From Pontibacter korlensis (GTDB lineage Bacteria; Bacteroidota; Bacteroidia; Cytophagales; Hymenobacteraceae), in contig NZ_CP009621.1 of NCBI RefSeq assembly GCF_000973725.1, positions 3,314,001 through 3,378,000 on the forward strand: a DNA stretch of 64,000 bases. The letters run 5' to 3'. The stretch's first letter is position 1; each line of letters starts with the position of its first letter. Shown here piece by piece: positions 1 through 9,050 of this stretch. The notes beneath the pieces are model-generated. The model was not told the DNA's origin, ran no database searches, and saw only the letters and a program-made list of their open reading frames with translations. The position numbers and the translations under genes are program-made.

Positions 1-2
1 TG

Positions 3-458
3 CTCAACCACCTCAAGACAAACCCACGGCAGATGCTCCGGAGCTGGTATGCCGCCCTCTTTCAGGTTCCGGCTGTACCTGAGAAAGCAGCCAGGCTGCT
101 GGACTTTCGACCTCTGGAGAAAGCTATGACAGGTACTGCCAAGCCAGGCACCTTCTCTAAAGAAGATATGGCTGCCTACAAAGAAGCATGGCAGCAGCAA
201 GGCGCTTTAACCAGCATGATTAACTGGTACAGGGCCTTCAAGTACACGGAACTAAGTCTGAATAAAAATGTGGAAGTACCCACGCTGATGATCTGGGGTA
301 AAAAAGACACGGCACCAGGTGCCGAAATGGCAGAGCCAAGTATAGCCAGGTGTCCAAATGGTAAGCTTATCTTTCTCGACGATGCAACACACTGGCTACA
401 CCATGAGCAGCCAGACAGGGTTAATGAGGAAATCCTTGCCTTCCTGCGCAATAAATAG
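3..458 (+). CDS. alpha/beta hydrolase, C-terminal part (gene runs off the window)
   Basis: The reading frame is open from the first bases of the window, so only the C-terminal ~152 residues are present and the true start lies upstream. The segment reads as the cap and C-terminal half of an alpha/beta-hydrolase of the epoxide hydrolase/haloalkane dehalogenase type. A strand of the form PTLMIWGKKD carries the usual late acidic residue, and a terminal ATHWLHHEQPDRVNEEI motif supplies the catalytic-triad histidine. The nucleophile elbow would lie in the missing part. The substrate cannot be inferred. No terminator-like hairpin is evident directly behind it. Confidence 0.8.
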   Translation, partial: LNHLKTNPRQMLRSWYAALFQVPAVPEKAARLLDFRPLEKAMTGTAKPGTFSKEDMAAYKEAWQQQGALTSMINWYRAFKYTELSLNKNVEVPTLMIWGKKDTAPGAEMAEPSIARCPNGKLIFLDDATHWLHHEQPDRVNEEILAFLRNK

Positions 459-638
459 TGAGGGGTTAGGAATATATACACGGTAACAGAGCAGGTTTTC
501 TGATAGGATATATTTCAGCCTATCCATAGTGGAGATGAACCGCTTGCTGCTGTTTGCTCCTTTCTAAAAGCAGGACCTATAAAAGCTGTGGGACAGAAGA
601 AGACTGCAAGTATACAGCAGCATCAAAAGCTGATGAAG

Positions 639-1055
639 TTAAAATCTATCCTCTACCCACATTTTACGGGCCACTCCCAGGCCTACCATGCTACCCTGGC
701 CACCTCCCCGCAGCAGGATGGCTACATTTTGCCCCTGCCTGATTTCGCTCAGGCTGATGCTTCTCCCATCCGGGCCCACAATCTGCGTTGTGGGCAGCAC
801 CAGCACATAAGCGCGGTTGTAGCGGGAGTCTGGCGAAGGAGAAAAATTCTCAACCTCCAGCATCACCTGGCCTTCGTTGTACCGGCTCGTGGTAATGCTG
901 CCCCTGATGTCTACGCGCTTGGGTGGCAGGTTCCGGTTATTTACTGTCGTCTCAGCAGTGTCCGCTGGTGCAGAACTGGTCTGGCAACCAGTTAGCCAAA
1001 GTGCGGTGAAAGAGAATAATGCCACCAGAAGTGTAGGTATAAGTATAGCTCTCAT
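639..1055 (-). CDS. putative lipoprotein of unknown function
   Basis: I chose the ATG at 1055 because it starts a textbook lipoprotein signal: M-R, a ~15-residue hydrophobic stretch, then LTGC with the lipidated Cys near residue 23. An upstream in-frame start at 1118 would bury this signal behind 21 polar residues. The mature ~115 residues contain an NNRNLPPKRVDIRG segment and a beta-rich region (GQVMLEVENF, RAYVLVLPTTQIVG, QNVAILLRGGG) that suggests a small beta-sandwich or barrel at the periplasmic face of a membrane. I do not recognise the family. It is convergent with the hydrolase and transcribed in the same direction as the next lipoprotein gene, about 200 bp upstream. Confidence 0.7.
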   Translation of the reverse strand: MRAILIPTLLVALFSFTALWLTGCQTSSAPADTAETTVNNRNLPPKRVDIRGSITTSRYNEGQVMLEVENFSPSPDSRYNRAYVLVLPTTQIVGPDGRSISLSEIRQGQNVAILLRGGGQGSMVGLGVARKMWVEDRF

Positions 1056-1202
1056 AGTTTTTTGTCTTGTACAACTATATAACGCTAAGTAGCTAAACCT
1101 GGGTTTGCCTGGTGGCAACGGTATCGGCAGTAGGCGATTGTATCTGCAAAAGAGCTGGTGCGTTGGGTCTTGGATGGAACTTTTACAGGTGGATAAAAAG
1201 AA

Positions 1203-1230
1203 CAGGCACGAACTATATTGCTCGTGCCTG
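1203..1230 (-). terminator. hairpin terminator behind the 1258-1737 lipoprotein gene
   Basis: Perfect 9-bp arms (CAGGCACGA / TCGTGCCTG) around a 10-nt loop. On the minus strand the stem is followed by TTCTTTTTA, as expected of an intrinsic terminator, 28 bp beyond the stop codon of the upstream minus-strand gene. Confidence 0.75.
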
Positions 1231-1257
1231 TCTGGTTATTTATCAGTAGGTTATTAA

Positions 1258-1737
1258 CTACTGCTTGCGGGAAAAGCTCCAGGTGTATACGCCGAGTTTA
1301 GAGGTTGTTTTTTCCTCATCTGGTGCCTCTTCCGGGAAGCCTGCCCAAGGTCTTTCTTCTACCCAAACCATAGCCGTGTCAGACATAGATGTAACGTTAT
1401 ACTTGGTTGTAAGCTCACCCTGGCTTAGCTCTATGTAAGTAGAGTCGTTTGCATCCGGAAAGCTGTAATTCCAGACATCTTCGTTGGAGCTGCCTGGTAA
1501 AGTAACAGTCATGCGCTGCCCGTCGAAATGAAAGTTTGCCTGGCGCGCTACTGAGTCGGCATACATCACAGTGTCTGTATCTGAGTAGTAAATTCTCTTA
1601 ACAGAAGTATTGGTCCAGTCGCCTCTCATGTCTGCATCAATCTCAGAAACAGCCGGAATAACTGCGTCTGAATCATTGTCGTTGCAGGAGGTGAAGAACA
1701 GGGAAAGGCATAAGGGTATTACGAGTAACTTTTTCAT
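1258..1737 (-). CDS. small lipoprotein, lipocalin-like
   Basis: The 159-residue protein begins MKKLLVIPLCLSLFFTSC, a clear type II signal peptide with the lipobox FTSC; acidic residues (NDNDSD) follow the Cys, as in Bacteroidota surface-exposed lipoproteins. The mature part alternates strands such as GDWTNTSVKRIYYSD, ANFHFDGQRMTVTLP, YNVTSMSDTAMVWVEE and GVYTWSFSRK. This pattern resembles the lipocalin-like lipoproteins of this phylum, but I see no motif that fixes a ligand. It is monocistronic, with a strong hairpin terminator downstream. A long upstream intergenic region separates it from the sigma-factor operon. Confidence 0.75.
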   Translation of the reverse strand: MKKLLVIPLCLSLFFTSCNDNDSDAVIPAVSEIDADMRGDWTNTSVKRIYYSDTDTVMYADSVARQANFHFDGQRMTVTLPGSSNEDVWNYSFPDANDSTYIELSQGELTTKYNVTSMSDTAMVWVEERPWAGFPEEAPDEEKTTSKLGVYTWSFSRKQ

Positions 1738-2079
1738 TAAAAGTACAATTTAAGTGAGTAAAGGAATTAAGTCTGTAGAGGTGTATCCCTAGGCGTATCG
1801 GTGAGTTTTGACTTTGTAGGTCATCTAGTACGTGGTACCTGCTGCAGGGTTTATTAGACATACACTATAAAGCAAGCTAAACTTTAGAAGCAGCTGTTAA
1901 TCACGGTTATAAAAAATGTGAACAAATAGTGCGATGCCGGTGCTGTTGAGAGGAGCCTGCTGGCATGATCGGCGGAACTATAAGAATCTTGTTGTCGCTA
2001 ATAATGAAAGGGTGGAGGTGCAGGGAAAAAGTGGTGCGAGTTAAATGAGAGTATCCGAAAAAGGTGCAACTGCTACCAT

Positions 2080-2316
2080 TCACTGGGGCGTTTGATGGGG
2101 AACCAGTGCCTTTATCCTAGTTACTATAAACCAAGTTTTGCCGTGGTACATCTCCACAAAAGTTTTCATAATGGATATGCCCAGGCCAACTTGTTTTTCC
2201 CTCTTTAATACACTCCAGCGCCATACTACCACATCTTTGGCAGAGGGGCTGTGCCAGCCAATGGAACAGGAGGGAAGCCTAAAGCTATAACCAATTGGGT
2301 TTGTGTAGGATCTATA
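2080..2316 (-). pseudogene. decayed fragment resembling the C-terminal end of a histidine kinase
   Basis: In the 768-bp gap before the sigma gene, a minus-strand frame is open for ~78 codons and contains VGLGISIMKTFVEMYHGKTW. This closely follows the G2-box/last-helix pattern of sensor kinases (GxGLGLSIVK.. VEMHGGKIW). No start codon, N-box or DHp domain can be found around it, and one glycine of the GTGLG motif is lost. I read it as a remnant of a lost HATPase_c domain; chance similarity remains possible. The rest of the gap shows nothing I can call. Confidence 0.35.
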
Positions 2317-2505
2317 TTACTGCTAGTAGGGTAACACTAGATGTAAAATAATAAGTAATATTTAAGATGCCACCCGTATTATTACGTAGAAGTGCGTGTA
2401 AATACTTCCGGCTTAGCCTGGGAGCAGCGAATTGTCTTAGTGAGTTTAATTAAAGTAAGTACTGGCCGTGTTGAGGCAGAACAGTGCTGCCAGTTATAAT
2501 GTAGT

Positions 2506-3054
2506 ATGTCAGGAATCAATCTTCAGGGAGAGACTGAAAAAAGTCTGGTAGCTGCTTTGATGCAGGGGAGGCAGGAAATGTTAGCTAAGCTGTATGATGC
2601 CTATGCACCCGTTCTGATGGGTGTTATATCACGCATAGTACAGGATGCTGAGGTAGCCGAAGAAGTGCTGAAAGAAACTTTTGTAGCTATCTGGACCCGG
2701 ATCGGAGTATACGATGCCTCAAAAGAGAGGCTGCTAACCTGGAGCCTGGCCATTGCCCGCGGTATGGCGCTGGAAGCCATAAAGACCAACAGATACAGTA
2801 CTGCTGCCAGAACCTCAGCCAGCACCACAAATAATGGTGCAACGCAAAATAAAAACGTAACTTTACAAAAGCAGGAAATCAAAAAAGAGGACCTGTGTAA
2901 CCTTGCTCCAAAGGAGAAAGCCGTACTGGAGTTGCTTTACCTGAAAGGCCGCACCTGCGCTGAAACAGCAGGTGAGTTGAACATGACAGAAGAGGAAGTA
3001 AGAGTGATTTTAAAGAGAGCGTTTACCTATCTAAAAGCAGAAAGACCAGCATGA
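2506..3054 (+). CDS. ECF RNA polymerase sigma factor (group near the RskA-controlled sigmas)
   Basis: The 182-residue protein has the two-domain ECF layout. Region 2 spans roughly residues 20-95 (LYDAYAPVLMGVISRIVQDAEVAEEVLKETFVAIW, LTWSLAIARGMALEAIK). After a Thr/Asn/Ser-rich linker, region 4 spans ~128-180 (LAPKEKAVLELLYLKGRTCAETAGELN). It is clearly paralogous to the sigma factor at 61241-61792, which keeps more canonical residues (VLQETFIKIW, NLAIDKLRSKEYR). Here the DNA-contacting stretch after region 2.3 is altered (GMALEAIKTNRYS). Its stop overlaps the anti-sigma start (ATGA), so the two are translationally coupled. Targets are unknown; autoregulation is usual for such pairs but no promoter was identified. 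Confidence 0.9.
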   Translation: MSGINLQGETEKSLVAALMQGRQEMLAKLYDAYAPVLMGVISRIVQDAEVAEEVLKETFVAIWTRIGVYDASKERLLTWSLAIARGMALEAIKTNRYSTAARTSASTTNNGATQNKNVTLQKQEIKKEDLCNLAPKEKAVLELLYLKGRTCAETAGELNMTEEEVRVILKRAFTYLKAERPA

Positions 3055-3665
3055 ACCCTATTACAGAATTCATGGAATCCGGGGTTATAGAGCTGTATGT
3101 AATGGGTGCTGCCAGCCCGGAAGAAGTAATTGCCGTTGAGGCAATGGCTGAAGCCTACCCTGAGGTAAAGCAGGAAATAGAGCAGACCAGGCTGGCAATG
3201 GAGTATTACGCACAGGCACATGCCGTAAAGCCACGGCGTACGGTTAAAACCCTGCTGTTAGCTACCGTAGATTACCTGGAGCGCATGAAGAAAGGTGAAC
3301 TACCGGAATCGCCGCCTATTTTAACCCCTGAGTCCAAAATCAGCGATTATGAAAAATGGCTGAAGAAGGAGGATGCGGTGTACAACGAAGATGCAGATGG
3401 CTTGTATGCCAAAATCATTGGTTACACGCCTAAATATACAACTGCCATTTTGTGGGTAAAAGATCGCTCAGAAGAAGAGGTGCACCACGATGAGTATGAG
3501 CGCTTCCTGATACTGGAAGGCACCTGCACCTTTACCACAGGAGGCGAAAAACATGATTTGGCGCCAGGAGACTATTTCGCAATTCCGCTACACACGCCCC
3601 ATCAGGTAATAGTTACTTCTGATACACCCTGCAAAGCTATCTTACAGCGTTTGAGCATAGATTAA
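3051..3665 (+). CDS. soluble anti-sigma factor with C-terminal cupin domain (ChrR-like layout)
   Basis: Residues 1-~60 match the N-terminal anti-sigma helix bundle of the RskA-type protein at 60409-61248: SGVIELYVMGAAS here against SGVLELYAAGGLI there, and AMEYYAQAHAVKPR against AMEYYAQVHAVPPR. The paralog then has a membrane helix and an RskA domain, whereas this protein has no transmembrane segment and ends in a cupin. Cupin motif 1 is VHHDEYERFLILEG (His145, His146, Glu150) and motif 2 is GDYFAIPLHTPHQV (His181/His184), a plausible metal-binding set. Established anti-sigma factors with a cupin, such as ChrR of Rhodobacter, release sigma on singlet-oxygen or metal stress; a similar role is my inference. 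It overlaps the sigma gene by 4 nt and ends before a strong terminator. Confidence 0.88.
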   Translation: MNPITEFMESGVIELYVMGAASPEEVIAVEAMAEAYPEVKQEIEQTRLAMEYYAQAHAVKPRRTVKTLLLATVDYLERMKKGELPESPPILTPESKISDYEKWLKKEDAVYNEDADGLYAKIIGYTPKYTTAILWVKDRSEEEVHHDEYERFLILEGTCTFTTGGEKHDLAPGDYFAIPLHTPHQVIVTSDTPCKAILQRLSID

Positions 3666-3683
3666 GACATCACCTAAAAGTAA

Positions 3684-3719
3684 AGGAAGAGCCGTTGCCC
3701 ACATGCGACGGCTCTTCCT
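3684..3719 (+). terminator. hairpin terminator of the sigma/cupin anti-sigma operon
   Basis: Perfect 12-bp arms (AGGAAGAGCCGT / ACGGCTCTTCCT) around a 12-nt loop, starting 19 bp after the anti-sigma stop codon and followed by GTTTA. The U tract is short. Confidence 0.7.
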
Positions 3720-3947
3720 GTTTACAGATGTGATAAAGCCGTAAGCTAACGCCATTGGGAAAATAATAAAGTAGCTACACTAATTGCTACCAAGTTCCTT
3801 ATAAAGTGGTAGAAATGCAGTACATACTAGTTTTGGCCCCGGTGGTGGGCAAGAAGAAGTATCATTGTGATATTTCAGTGTGTTCTTAATAAAATTATAG
3901 CTGATATAAGGTATATTGAATATCGGAACAAGGATAAGGCTGCCTTT

Positions 3948-5411
3948 ATGAAAAGATCGTTACACTATACTTTTGCCCTGTTATGTCTGGTATATACACT
4001 GGCAGGATGTGGGAAAGATGGAGAAAGTACAGCGGAGCTGGATACCAAGTTCGACATCACCGTGAAGAATGCAGCCGGCACTCCAGAAGCAAACCGCGAG
4101 GTATACTTGTTCCGAAATCCGGCTACTGAAACCAGCGGTCGCACGCCACCTAACGCGCTAAAAAAGATCACCACCTTAGCCGATGGTATAGCACGATTCA
4201 ACCTGAAAGGAATACCTGATGTTGCCACAACCGGCACTTTATACTTTACGGTGCTCCAGGGCAGTCAGCATAAGGTGCTGGGTTCTATTGGAGTAGCTTA
4301 TACAAAAGGCGAAACGCTAACCCGGGACCTGGTGATACAGGAAAATAATGTCCCTGCACCTAACCCGAATGCAGCATACAAGTATGGCTTTTTGCCTGCC
4401 ACAGTTACGCACGAGCTAGCCATGAGTGAGTACAACCGCTGGAAAAACACACAGGTAGTGCCATGTAGCGATGGCCTCCGTGTAATTGCAAACCCGGCCA
4501 ATGAAACGAAGGTGGAGGCCATCGGCTTTGGCTTGTTGCTGGCAGCCTATGCCCAGGACAAAGAGACCTTTGATGGCATTCTGCGTTTCTACAACAGCAA
4601 ACGAACCACGCAAGCGGCTAATATGATGGCCTGGTCTGTTACCTGCAGTGGCGTGCTGGACCCCGGTAGTGCTACCGACGGAGATATTGATGTGGCCTTT
4701 GCCCTGATCGTGGCCAGCAAGCACTGGGGCAACAGCTACCTCGATGCAGCAAAAGAGATTATCCAGCTTATCCGGGACAAATTAATTATGCAGTGCAGCG
4801 TAAGCGGCGAAAGCATGTACGTATTGGCCCCCGGTTACTCCGGCAGGGCTTGGGGCGGTTGCGAAATGACGGACCTGATGTACCATACTCCTGCCTTTTT
4901 CAGAGTATTTGCTTCCGTAACTGGCGATAACCGCTGGATTGAGCTGGCGGAAGATACTTATACTTTGCTGCAGAATGCAGCGCACCCCGCCACAGGCCTG
5001 GTGCCTGATTGGCAAACAGCAAGCGGCACGCCTGGCCCCGGTGGCAGGGCAGGGCACTTCGGATACGATGCCTGCCGTGCTCCATGGCGACTGACTTTAG
5101 ACTACCTCTGGAACGGCAACACACAAGCCGAAGCCTGGGCAAAAAAAGTATCGGACTGGGCAAACCAGGTTGGGCCTGCCAATATAGTAGATGGCTACCG
5201 GCTAGAGGGCACCCCCATCGGCACGAACGGACTGAACAGCTCCTTTCTTGGTGGTTTTACGGTAGCCTCTATGGGCAGCAGCCAGGCACAGGTAGACAGG
5301 TTTGGCACTGAGCTAAGCAAGCTGCGCGATACTTACTGGTTTAACCTGAACACCCGCTGCCTGTACCTTTTCACACTGACAGGTAACTTCTGGAACCCGC
5401 TGGAGAAGTAG
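3948..5411 (+). CDS. glycoside hydrolase family 8-like lipoprotein
   Basis: The start was moved to the ATG at 3948, which opens a lipoprotein signal ending YTLAGC (Cys21); an upstream in-frame ATG at 3867 would add 27 non-signal residues. Residues ~30-135 form a beta-sandwich-like module (FDITVKNAAGTPEANREVYLF ... GIARFNLKGIP), as in carboxypeptidase-regulatory-like or Ig-like domains. Residues ~145-485 match the GH8 (alpha/alpha)6 barrel: KVEAIGFGLLLAAYAQDKETF carries the expected proton-donor Glu (about E190), ATDGDIDVAFAL matches the D-G/A-D signature, and GYDACRAPWRLTLDYLW is the usual C-terminal signature. GH8 enzymes cut xylan, chitosan or beta-glucans; with the GH51 gene nearby, hemicellulose is an attractive substrate, but this is inference. 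Confidence 0.82.
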   Translation: MKRSLHYTFALLCLVYTLAGCGKDGESTAELDTKFDITVKNAAGTPEANREVYLFRNPATETSGRTPPNALKKITTLADGIARFNLKGIPDVATTGTLYFTVLQGSQHKVLGSIGVAYTKGETLTRDLVIQENNVPAPNPNAAYKYGFLPATVTHELAMSEYNRWKNTQVVPCSDGLRVIANPANETKVEAIGFGLLLAAYAQDKETFDGILRFYNSKRTTQAANMMAWSVTCSGVLDPGSATDGDIDVAFALIVASKHWGNSYLDAAKEIIQLIRDKLIMQCSVSGESMYVLAPGYSGRAWGGCEMTDLMYHTPAFFRVFASVTGDNRWIELAEDTYTLLQNAAHPATGLVPDWQTASGTPGPGGRAGHFGYDACRAPWRLTLDYLWNGNTQAEAWAKKVSDWANQVGPANIVDGYRLEGTPIGTNGLNSSFLGGFTVASMGSSQAQVDRFGTELSKLRDTYWFNLNTRCLYLFTLTGNFWNPLEK

Positions 5412-5663
5412 ATAATAGCTGGTATAAAGTAAACTGAAAGCAGTGTCTCAAAAGGCCTTGCGGTGCTTCTAAACCTACAACGCTTGAGCCTGGACTTGGA
5501 GCATAAAGAACAGCTACGGGTGAGGGCGTGCCGCTGTATACTAGCCTGGTGGAAAACAATTCCACCCAGCGCCTTGTTTGGAAACCGAAGGCTCTATCAT
5601 TTTATGCTGTACTAATGTAATGCTAGGGCTAAATTTGAATAATGGGCTGAATCCTAAGGGATA

Positions 5664-6950
5664 ATGTTACCTTTGTTGCTTGTCTTGGTGAGTACCGTGC
5701 CAAACCAGGACGCATGTTTAAACTCCAACGATTTGATTAAAAACGAATACATTAATGTAAAGCCTGCTTACGAGAAGCCGGAATCCATTATACCGATAAA
5801 TGACCAGGAACGCCTGCGGGCATTGTACCGCTACGAGATACTGGACACACCTCCTGAGGAGTTTTTTGAAAAAATGACCCGCATGGCTGCCAAATTGCTC
5901 AAAATGCCAAACGCCTTTATCTCACTCGTTGATGTTGATCGGGTCTGGTACAAATCTAATTTTAGTAGCCTGGCAGTGCCCTGTGTAGACCGTGAAGACA
6001 GCCTGTGCTCGCTTACCATTATCAATGAGGAAGAGGTGACGGTTTTTGAGAATACGCTCCTGATCCCGTCGCTTTTAAGCAGCCCTTATGTAAGCGCAGA
6101 GAACGGCATACGGTTTTATGCCGGCGCTCCTCTTATAACCTACGATGGCTATAACCTGGGCACCATATGCGTAGTGGACGGTGAGCCAAGAACGATCACC
6201 AAAGAAGAAAAAGACCTGCTGAAAGATATGGCTGACCTGGTGATGAACCATATCGAAATGCGCGCTATGGCCCGCAAAGCGATCAGGAAGCACGATGAAC
6301 TCTATACCGGGTTTGTACGCGAAGTGGAGCTGCCATTAAAAGACCAGCAAGCGATTTTACAGGAAGCAGTGCAGGTGCCACGGCCGGTAAACATCCTGAA
6401 TAAGGCTGTTAGCACAGTGGCTGAAATGCGCGATAAATTAAGCCAACTCCTAAGTTCTTCCTTGCAGGAAGAAGAGGTGCTAATGCCAGAGCGCGAAAAG
6501 GTGTCTGTTGCTACTATCTCCCAAAAGGTTGCTGATGAGCTGAAGCCATTGGCAGATGCTAAAAAGCTGGAAGTATTTTATTCGGTGGCTAGCCGCCGCG
6601 AAATGTTGGTTGATCCTAAGCTGGTTTATGAAGCACTGTTCCTGCTGGTACACCACCTGATCAAGTATACGCCGCAGGGTAGCTCCATTGCCATTGATAT
6701 TTTCGAAAGCGAAGGCCAGTTCAGGATAGAGATCAGCAATGAGCGCAGCACCTTAACAAAGGCTGACCTGATCAAGATGTTCTTCCGGTATGCTACACTG
6801 GAGGGGAAGGTAACAGCAAATGAAAACTCCAGCGGATTAGAACTGGCAAAGGCTAAAAACATTATCGAGAGCCATGGCGCTACAATTATGGCCAAGGTGG
6901 CAGAGCGCGGCAACGGAAGCAAAATTGTGATAGAGTTTCCAACTGCTTAA
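5664..6950 (+). CDS. GAF domain protein with degenerate histidine-kinase core (probable pseudokinase)
   Basis: Residues ~45-195 form a GAF domain (LYRYEILDTPPEEFFEKMTR, FISLVDVDRVWYKS, FYAGAPLITYDGYNLGTICV). The remaining ~225 residues have the order of a sensor kinase, but key residues are missing. At the usual H-E-L/D-x-x-x-P position it reads FVREVELPLKDQQ, with no His. The N-box reads LFLLVHHLIKYTP (the Asn is His), and the segment EISNERSTLTKADL lacks the DxGxG motif. Only the last G-box is partly kept (SSGLELAKAKNIIESHGA). I therefore infer a ligand-sensing, non-catalytic partner. The first ATG is used, although its first ~20 residues are non-conserved-looking and a TTG/GTG start further in is possible. 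A perfect-palindrome terminator lies downstream. Confidence 0.8.
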   Translation: MLPLLLVLVSTVPNQDACLNSNDLIKNEYINVKPAYEKPESIIPINDQERLRALYRYEILDTPPEEFFEKMTRMAAKLLKMPNAFISLVDVDRVWYKSNFSSLAVPCVDREDSLCSLTIINEEEVTVFENTLLIPSLLSSPYVSAENGIRFYAGAPLITYDGYNLGTICVVDGEPRTITKEEKDLLKDMADLVMNHIEMRAMARKAIRKHDELYTGFVREVELPLKDQQAILQEAVQVPRPVNILNKAVSTVAEMRDKLSQLLSSSLQEEEVLMPEREKVSVATISQKVADELKPLADAKKLEVFYSVASRREMLVDPKLVYEALFLLVHHLIKYTPQGSSIAIDIFESEGQFRIEISNERSTLTKADLIKMFFRYATLEGKVTANENSSGLELAKAKNIIESHGATIMAKVAERGNGSKIVIEFPTA

Positions 6951-7035
6951 CAATAACCACCTGGTGCAAATCACTGGTAAATAGGGCCAGCGCAAGCTTG
7001 TAGTGCTGCTATCTTTCCAAATAGTATAGCTCCAA

Positions 7036-7071
7036 TACAAAAACCTCCCTTTACAAAGGGAGGTTTTTGTA
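7036..7071. terminator. 36-bp perfect palindrome, bidirectional terminator
   Basis: Seventeen-bp perfect arms (core AAAACCTCCCTTT / AAAGGGAGGTTTT) with a 2-nt AC loop, flanked by A and T runs in both directions. It sits 85 bp beyond the stop of the GAF protein gene. Confidence 0.9.
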
Positions 7072-7416
7072 TTTTAAAATTCAGGGTCATCGTGATAAGC
7101 AGGTACTACAGAATTACCCATATTTACCCTCTCTAAGGAGGGGAACAACTTGCTGTCTAAAATACCTCTATGGGGAGGATGACCGCCTAAGCCTCAGTAG
7201 CATTTCCTGCTCCACATGCTTCTTCTCATCCTCATCCAAGAATTTAGCTCCAGCCAGCGGTGTGAGAAAGTATAAATAACCTTCAGCCGAGCGCCGGGAT
7301 CAACTTGTATTACAAAAAGTTAATATAGTACTTACATTTCAGGTAAATTCGGTGTAGTTTAAGATTGCTTACAGTTTACTCAAACCATACTTCTTAAAGA
7401 GCCATCTGAAAACACC
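7072..7416. other. gene-free stretch before the arabinofuranosidase gene, with a possible coding remnant
   Basis: No gene is supported here. A short minus-strand frame ending at 7168 reads like a protein C-terminus (FLTPLAGAKFLDEDEKKHVE, then QEMLLRLRR and a stop), so it may be the tail of a lost gene. Palindromic C/G-rich bits near 7128-7145 and 7165-7178 resemble small REP-like repeats. The last ~100 bp before 7417 are AT-rich, as expected of a promoter. Confidence 0.3.
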
Positions 7417-8958
7417 ATGAAAAGAACCCTTATTAGCTGTTTCCTGTCTCTTTCTTTTTTCTTTTGCCAGGCGCAGAACACCGCTACACTAGACGCTTCC
7501 GGAAAAGAGAACCTGCAGATCAACAAACACATTTACGGCCACTTTGCTGAGCACCTGGGCCGGAATATCTACGGGGGCTTTTATGTAGGAGAAGACAACA
7601 CAAAGATTCCGCATACCAACGGCGTTCGTAACGATGTTGTGGAGGCGCTAAAGGGGCTGCAGATACCGAACCTGCGCTGGCCGGGTGGCTGCTTTGCCGA
7701 TACCTACCACTGGAAAGACGGCATCGGACCAAAAAGGGAAAGACCTACCATCGTGAATGCCTGGTGGGGAGGCCTAACAGAGAACAATAGCTTCGGGACG
7801 CACGATTTTCTGAACATGTGTGAGCTGCTGGAAACAGAACCCTACCTGGCCGGAAATGTGGGCAGCGGCACGGTGCAGGAAATGATGGACTGGGTGCAGT
7901 ACGTCAACCTTAAAGGGGAGAGCCCCATGTCGAAGCTGCGCCGCCAGAACGGTAGAAATGAGCCCTGGAAGGTAACGTATTGGGGGGGTGGCAACGAGCC
8001 CTGGGGTTGTGGTGGCAACATGACAGCCGAGTATTATGCCGATCTGTTTAAGCAGTATTCTACCTATCTAGGCAAAGGCTACCTAGACCAGGGCATCGTC
8101 AGGATTGCCTCCGGGCCATCTTCCAGTGATTATGAATGGACAGAAGTACTTATGAAAAAGATACCGCTTCACCTGATGGAGGGGCTGGCGCTGCACCATT
8201 ATGCTGTTATCGACTGGCAAGCCAAAGGACCCTCTACCACTTTTACAGAGCAGCAGTACTTTACCACCATGCAAAGGGCCCTGCACATGGATGAACTGAT
8301 CCGGAAGCACGGCGCTATCATGGACAAGTATGACCCTGAGAAAAAAGTAGGCCTGGTGGTAGACGAGTGGGGCGGCTGGTACGATGTAGAGCCAGGTACA
8401 AACCCCGGCTTTCTGTATCAGCAGAACACCATGCGCGATGCCATGATTGCTGGGGCCACGCTAAACATCTTCAACAACCACTGCGACCGTGTGCGTATGG
8501 CCAACCTTGCCCAGACCATCAACGTACTGCAGGCCGTTATACTTACCGACGAGGAAAAAATGATCCTGACACCTACCTACCATGTCATGGAGATGTACAA
8601 GGTGCACCAGGATGCCACTTTCTTACCAATAAAGCTGCAAAGCAACAGCTACGAAGTGGGAGGGGAGAAATTGCCGGCTGTTTCGGCTTCGGCCTCTAAG
8701 GCTAAAAACGGCGTAACGCATGTTACCCTAGTAAACGTACATGCCAGCAAAGCGCAGGAGGTAGCCATTAAGGTAGAAGGTGGCCGCTACAAAACGGCTA
8801 AAGGAAGAATCCTTTCTTCTAGAAAGCTGCAGGACTTTAACTCATTCGACAACCCGGAGAAGATAAAACCGCAGCCGTTTAAAGGTGCCAAACTAAAAGG
8901 CGACAACCTGAACGTGGAGCTTCCGCCATTCTCTGTGGTGGTGCTGGAGTTAACATAA
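7417..8958 (+). CDS. abfA: alpha-N-arabinofuranosidase, glycoside hydrolase family 51
   Basis: The 513-residue protein starts with a cleavable signal ([20 protein letters not shown]), so it acts in the periplasm or outside. GH51 landmarks are all present: [20 protein letters not shown] at the N-terminus, [20 protein letters not shown], the acid/base Glu in [13 protein letters not shown] (about E194), and the nucleophile Glu in [11 protein letters not shown] (about E317). The all-beta C-terminal domain ends [13 protein letters not shown]51 enzymes remove arabinofuranosyl side chains from arabinan or arabinoxylan with retention of configuration. It appears monocistronic. With the GH8-like lipoprotein 2 kb upstream it suggests hemicellulose use, although no SusCD pair is in the window. 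Length and motifs are normal, so it is probably functional. Confidence 0.93.
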   Translation: MKRTLISCFLSLSFFFCQAQNTATLDASGKENLQINKHIYGHFAEHLGRNIYGGFYVGEDNTKIPHTNGVRNDVVEALKGLQIPNLRWPGGCFADTYHWKDGIGPKRERPTIVNAWWGGLTENNSFGTHDFLNMCELLETEPYLAGNVGSGTVQEMMDWVQYVNLKGESPMSKLRRQNGRNEPWKVTYWGGGNEPWGCGGNMTAEYYADLFKQYSTYLGKGYLDQGIVRIASGPSSSDYEWTEVLMKKIPLHLMEGLALHHYAVIDWQAKGPSTTFTEQQYFTTMQRALHMDELIRKHGAIMDKYDPEKKVGLVVDEWGGWYDVEPGTNPGFLYQQNTMRDAMIAGATLNIFNNHCDRVRMANLAQTINVLQAVILTDEEKMILTPTYHVMEMYKVHQDATFLPIKLQSNSYEVGGEKLPAVSASASKAKNGVTHVTLVNVHASKAQEVAIKVEGGRYKTAKGRILSSRKLQDFNSFDNPEKIKPQPFKGAKLKGDNLNVELPPFSVVVLELT

Positions 8959-9050
8959 CAGAAGTTTAAAAACCAGGTGATAGGCTAATAGGATAGTGCT
9001 TGCTAGTGCCTTTCTGTGCTTTTGCGTGCTTAAGGTTCCTGCTGTTTTCG

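Noticed and set aside
7417..8958. A polysaccharide utilisation locus around the GH8 and GH51 genes
   Set aside because: No SusC/SusD pair or hybrid regulator is adjacent, and unrelated genes lie between the two hydrolases.
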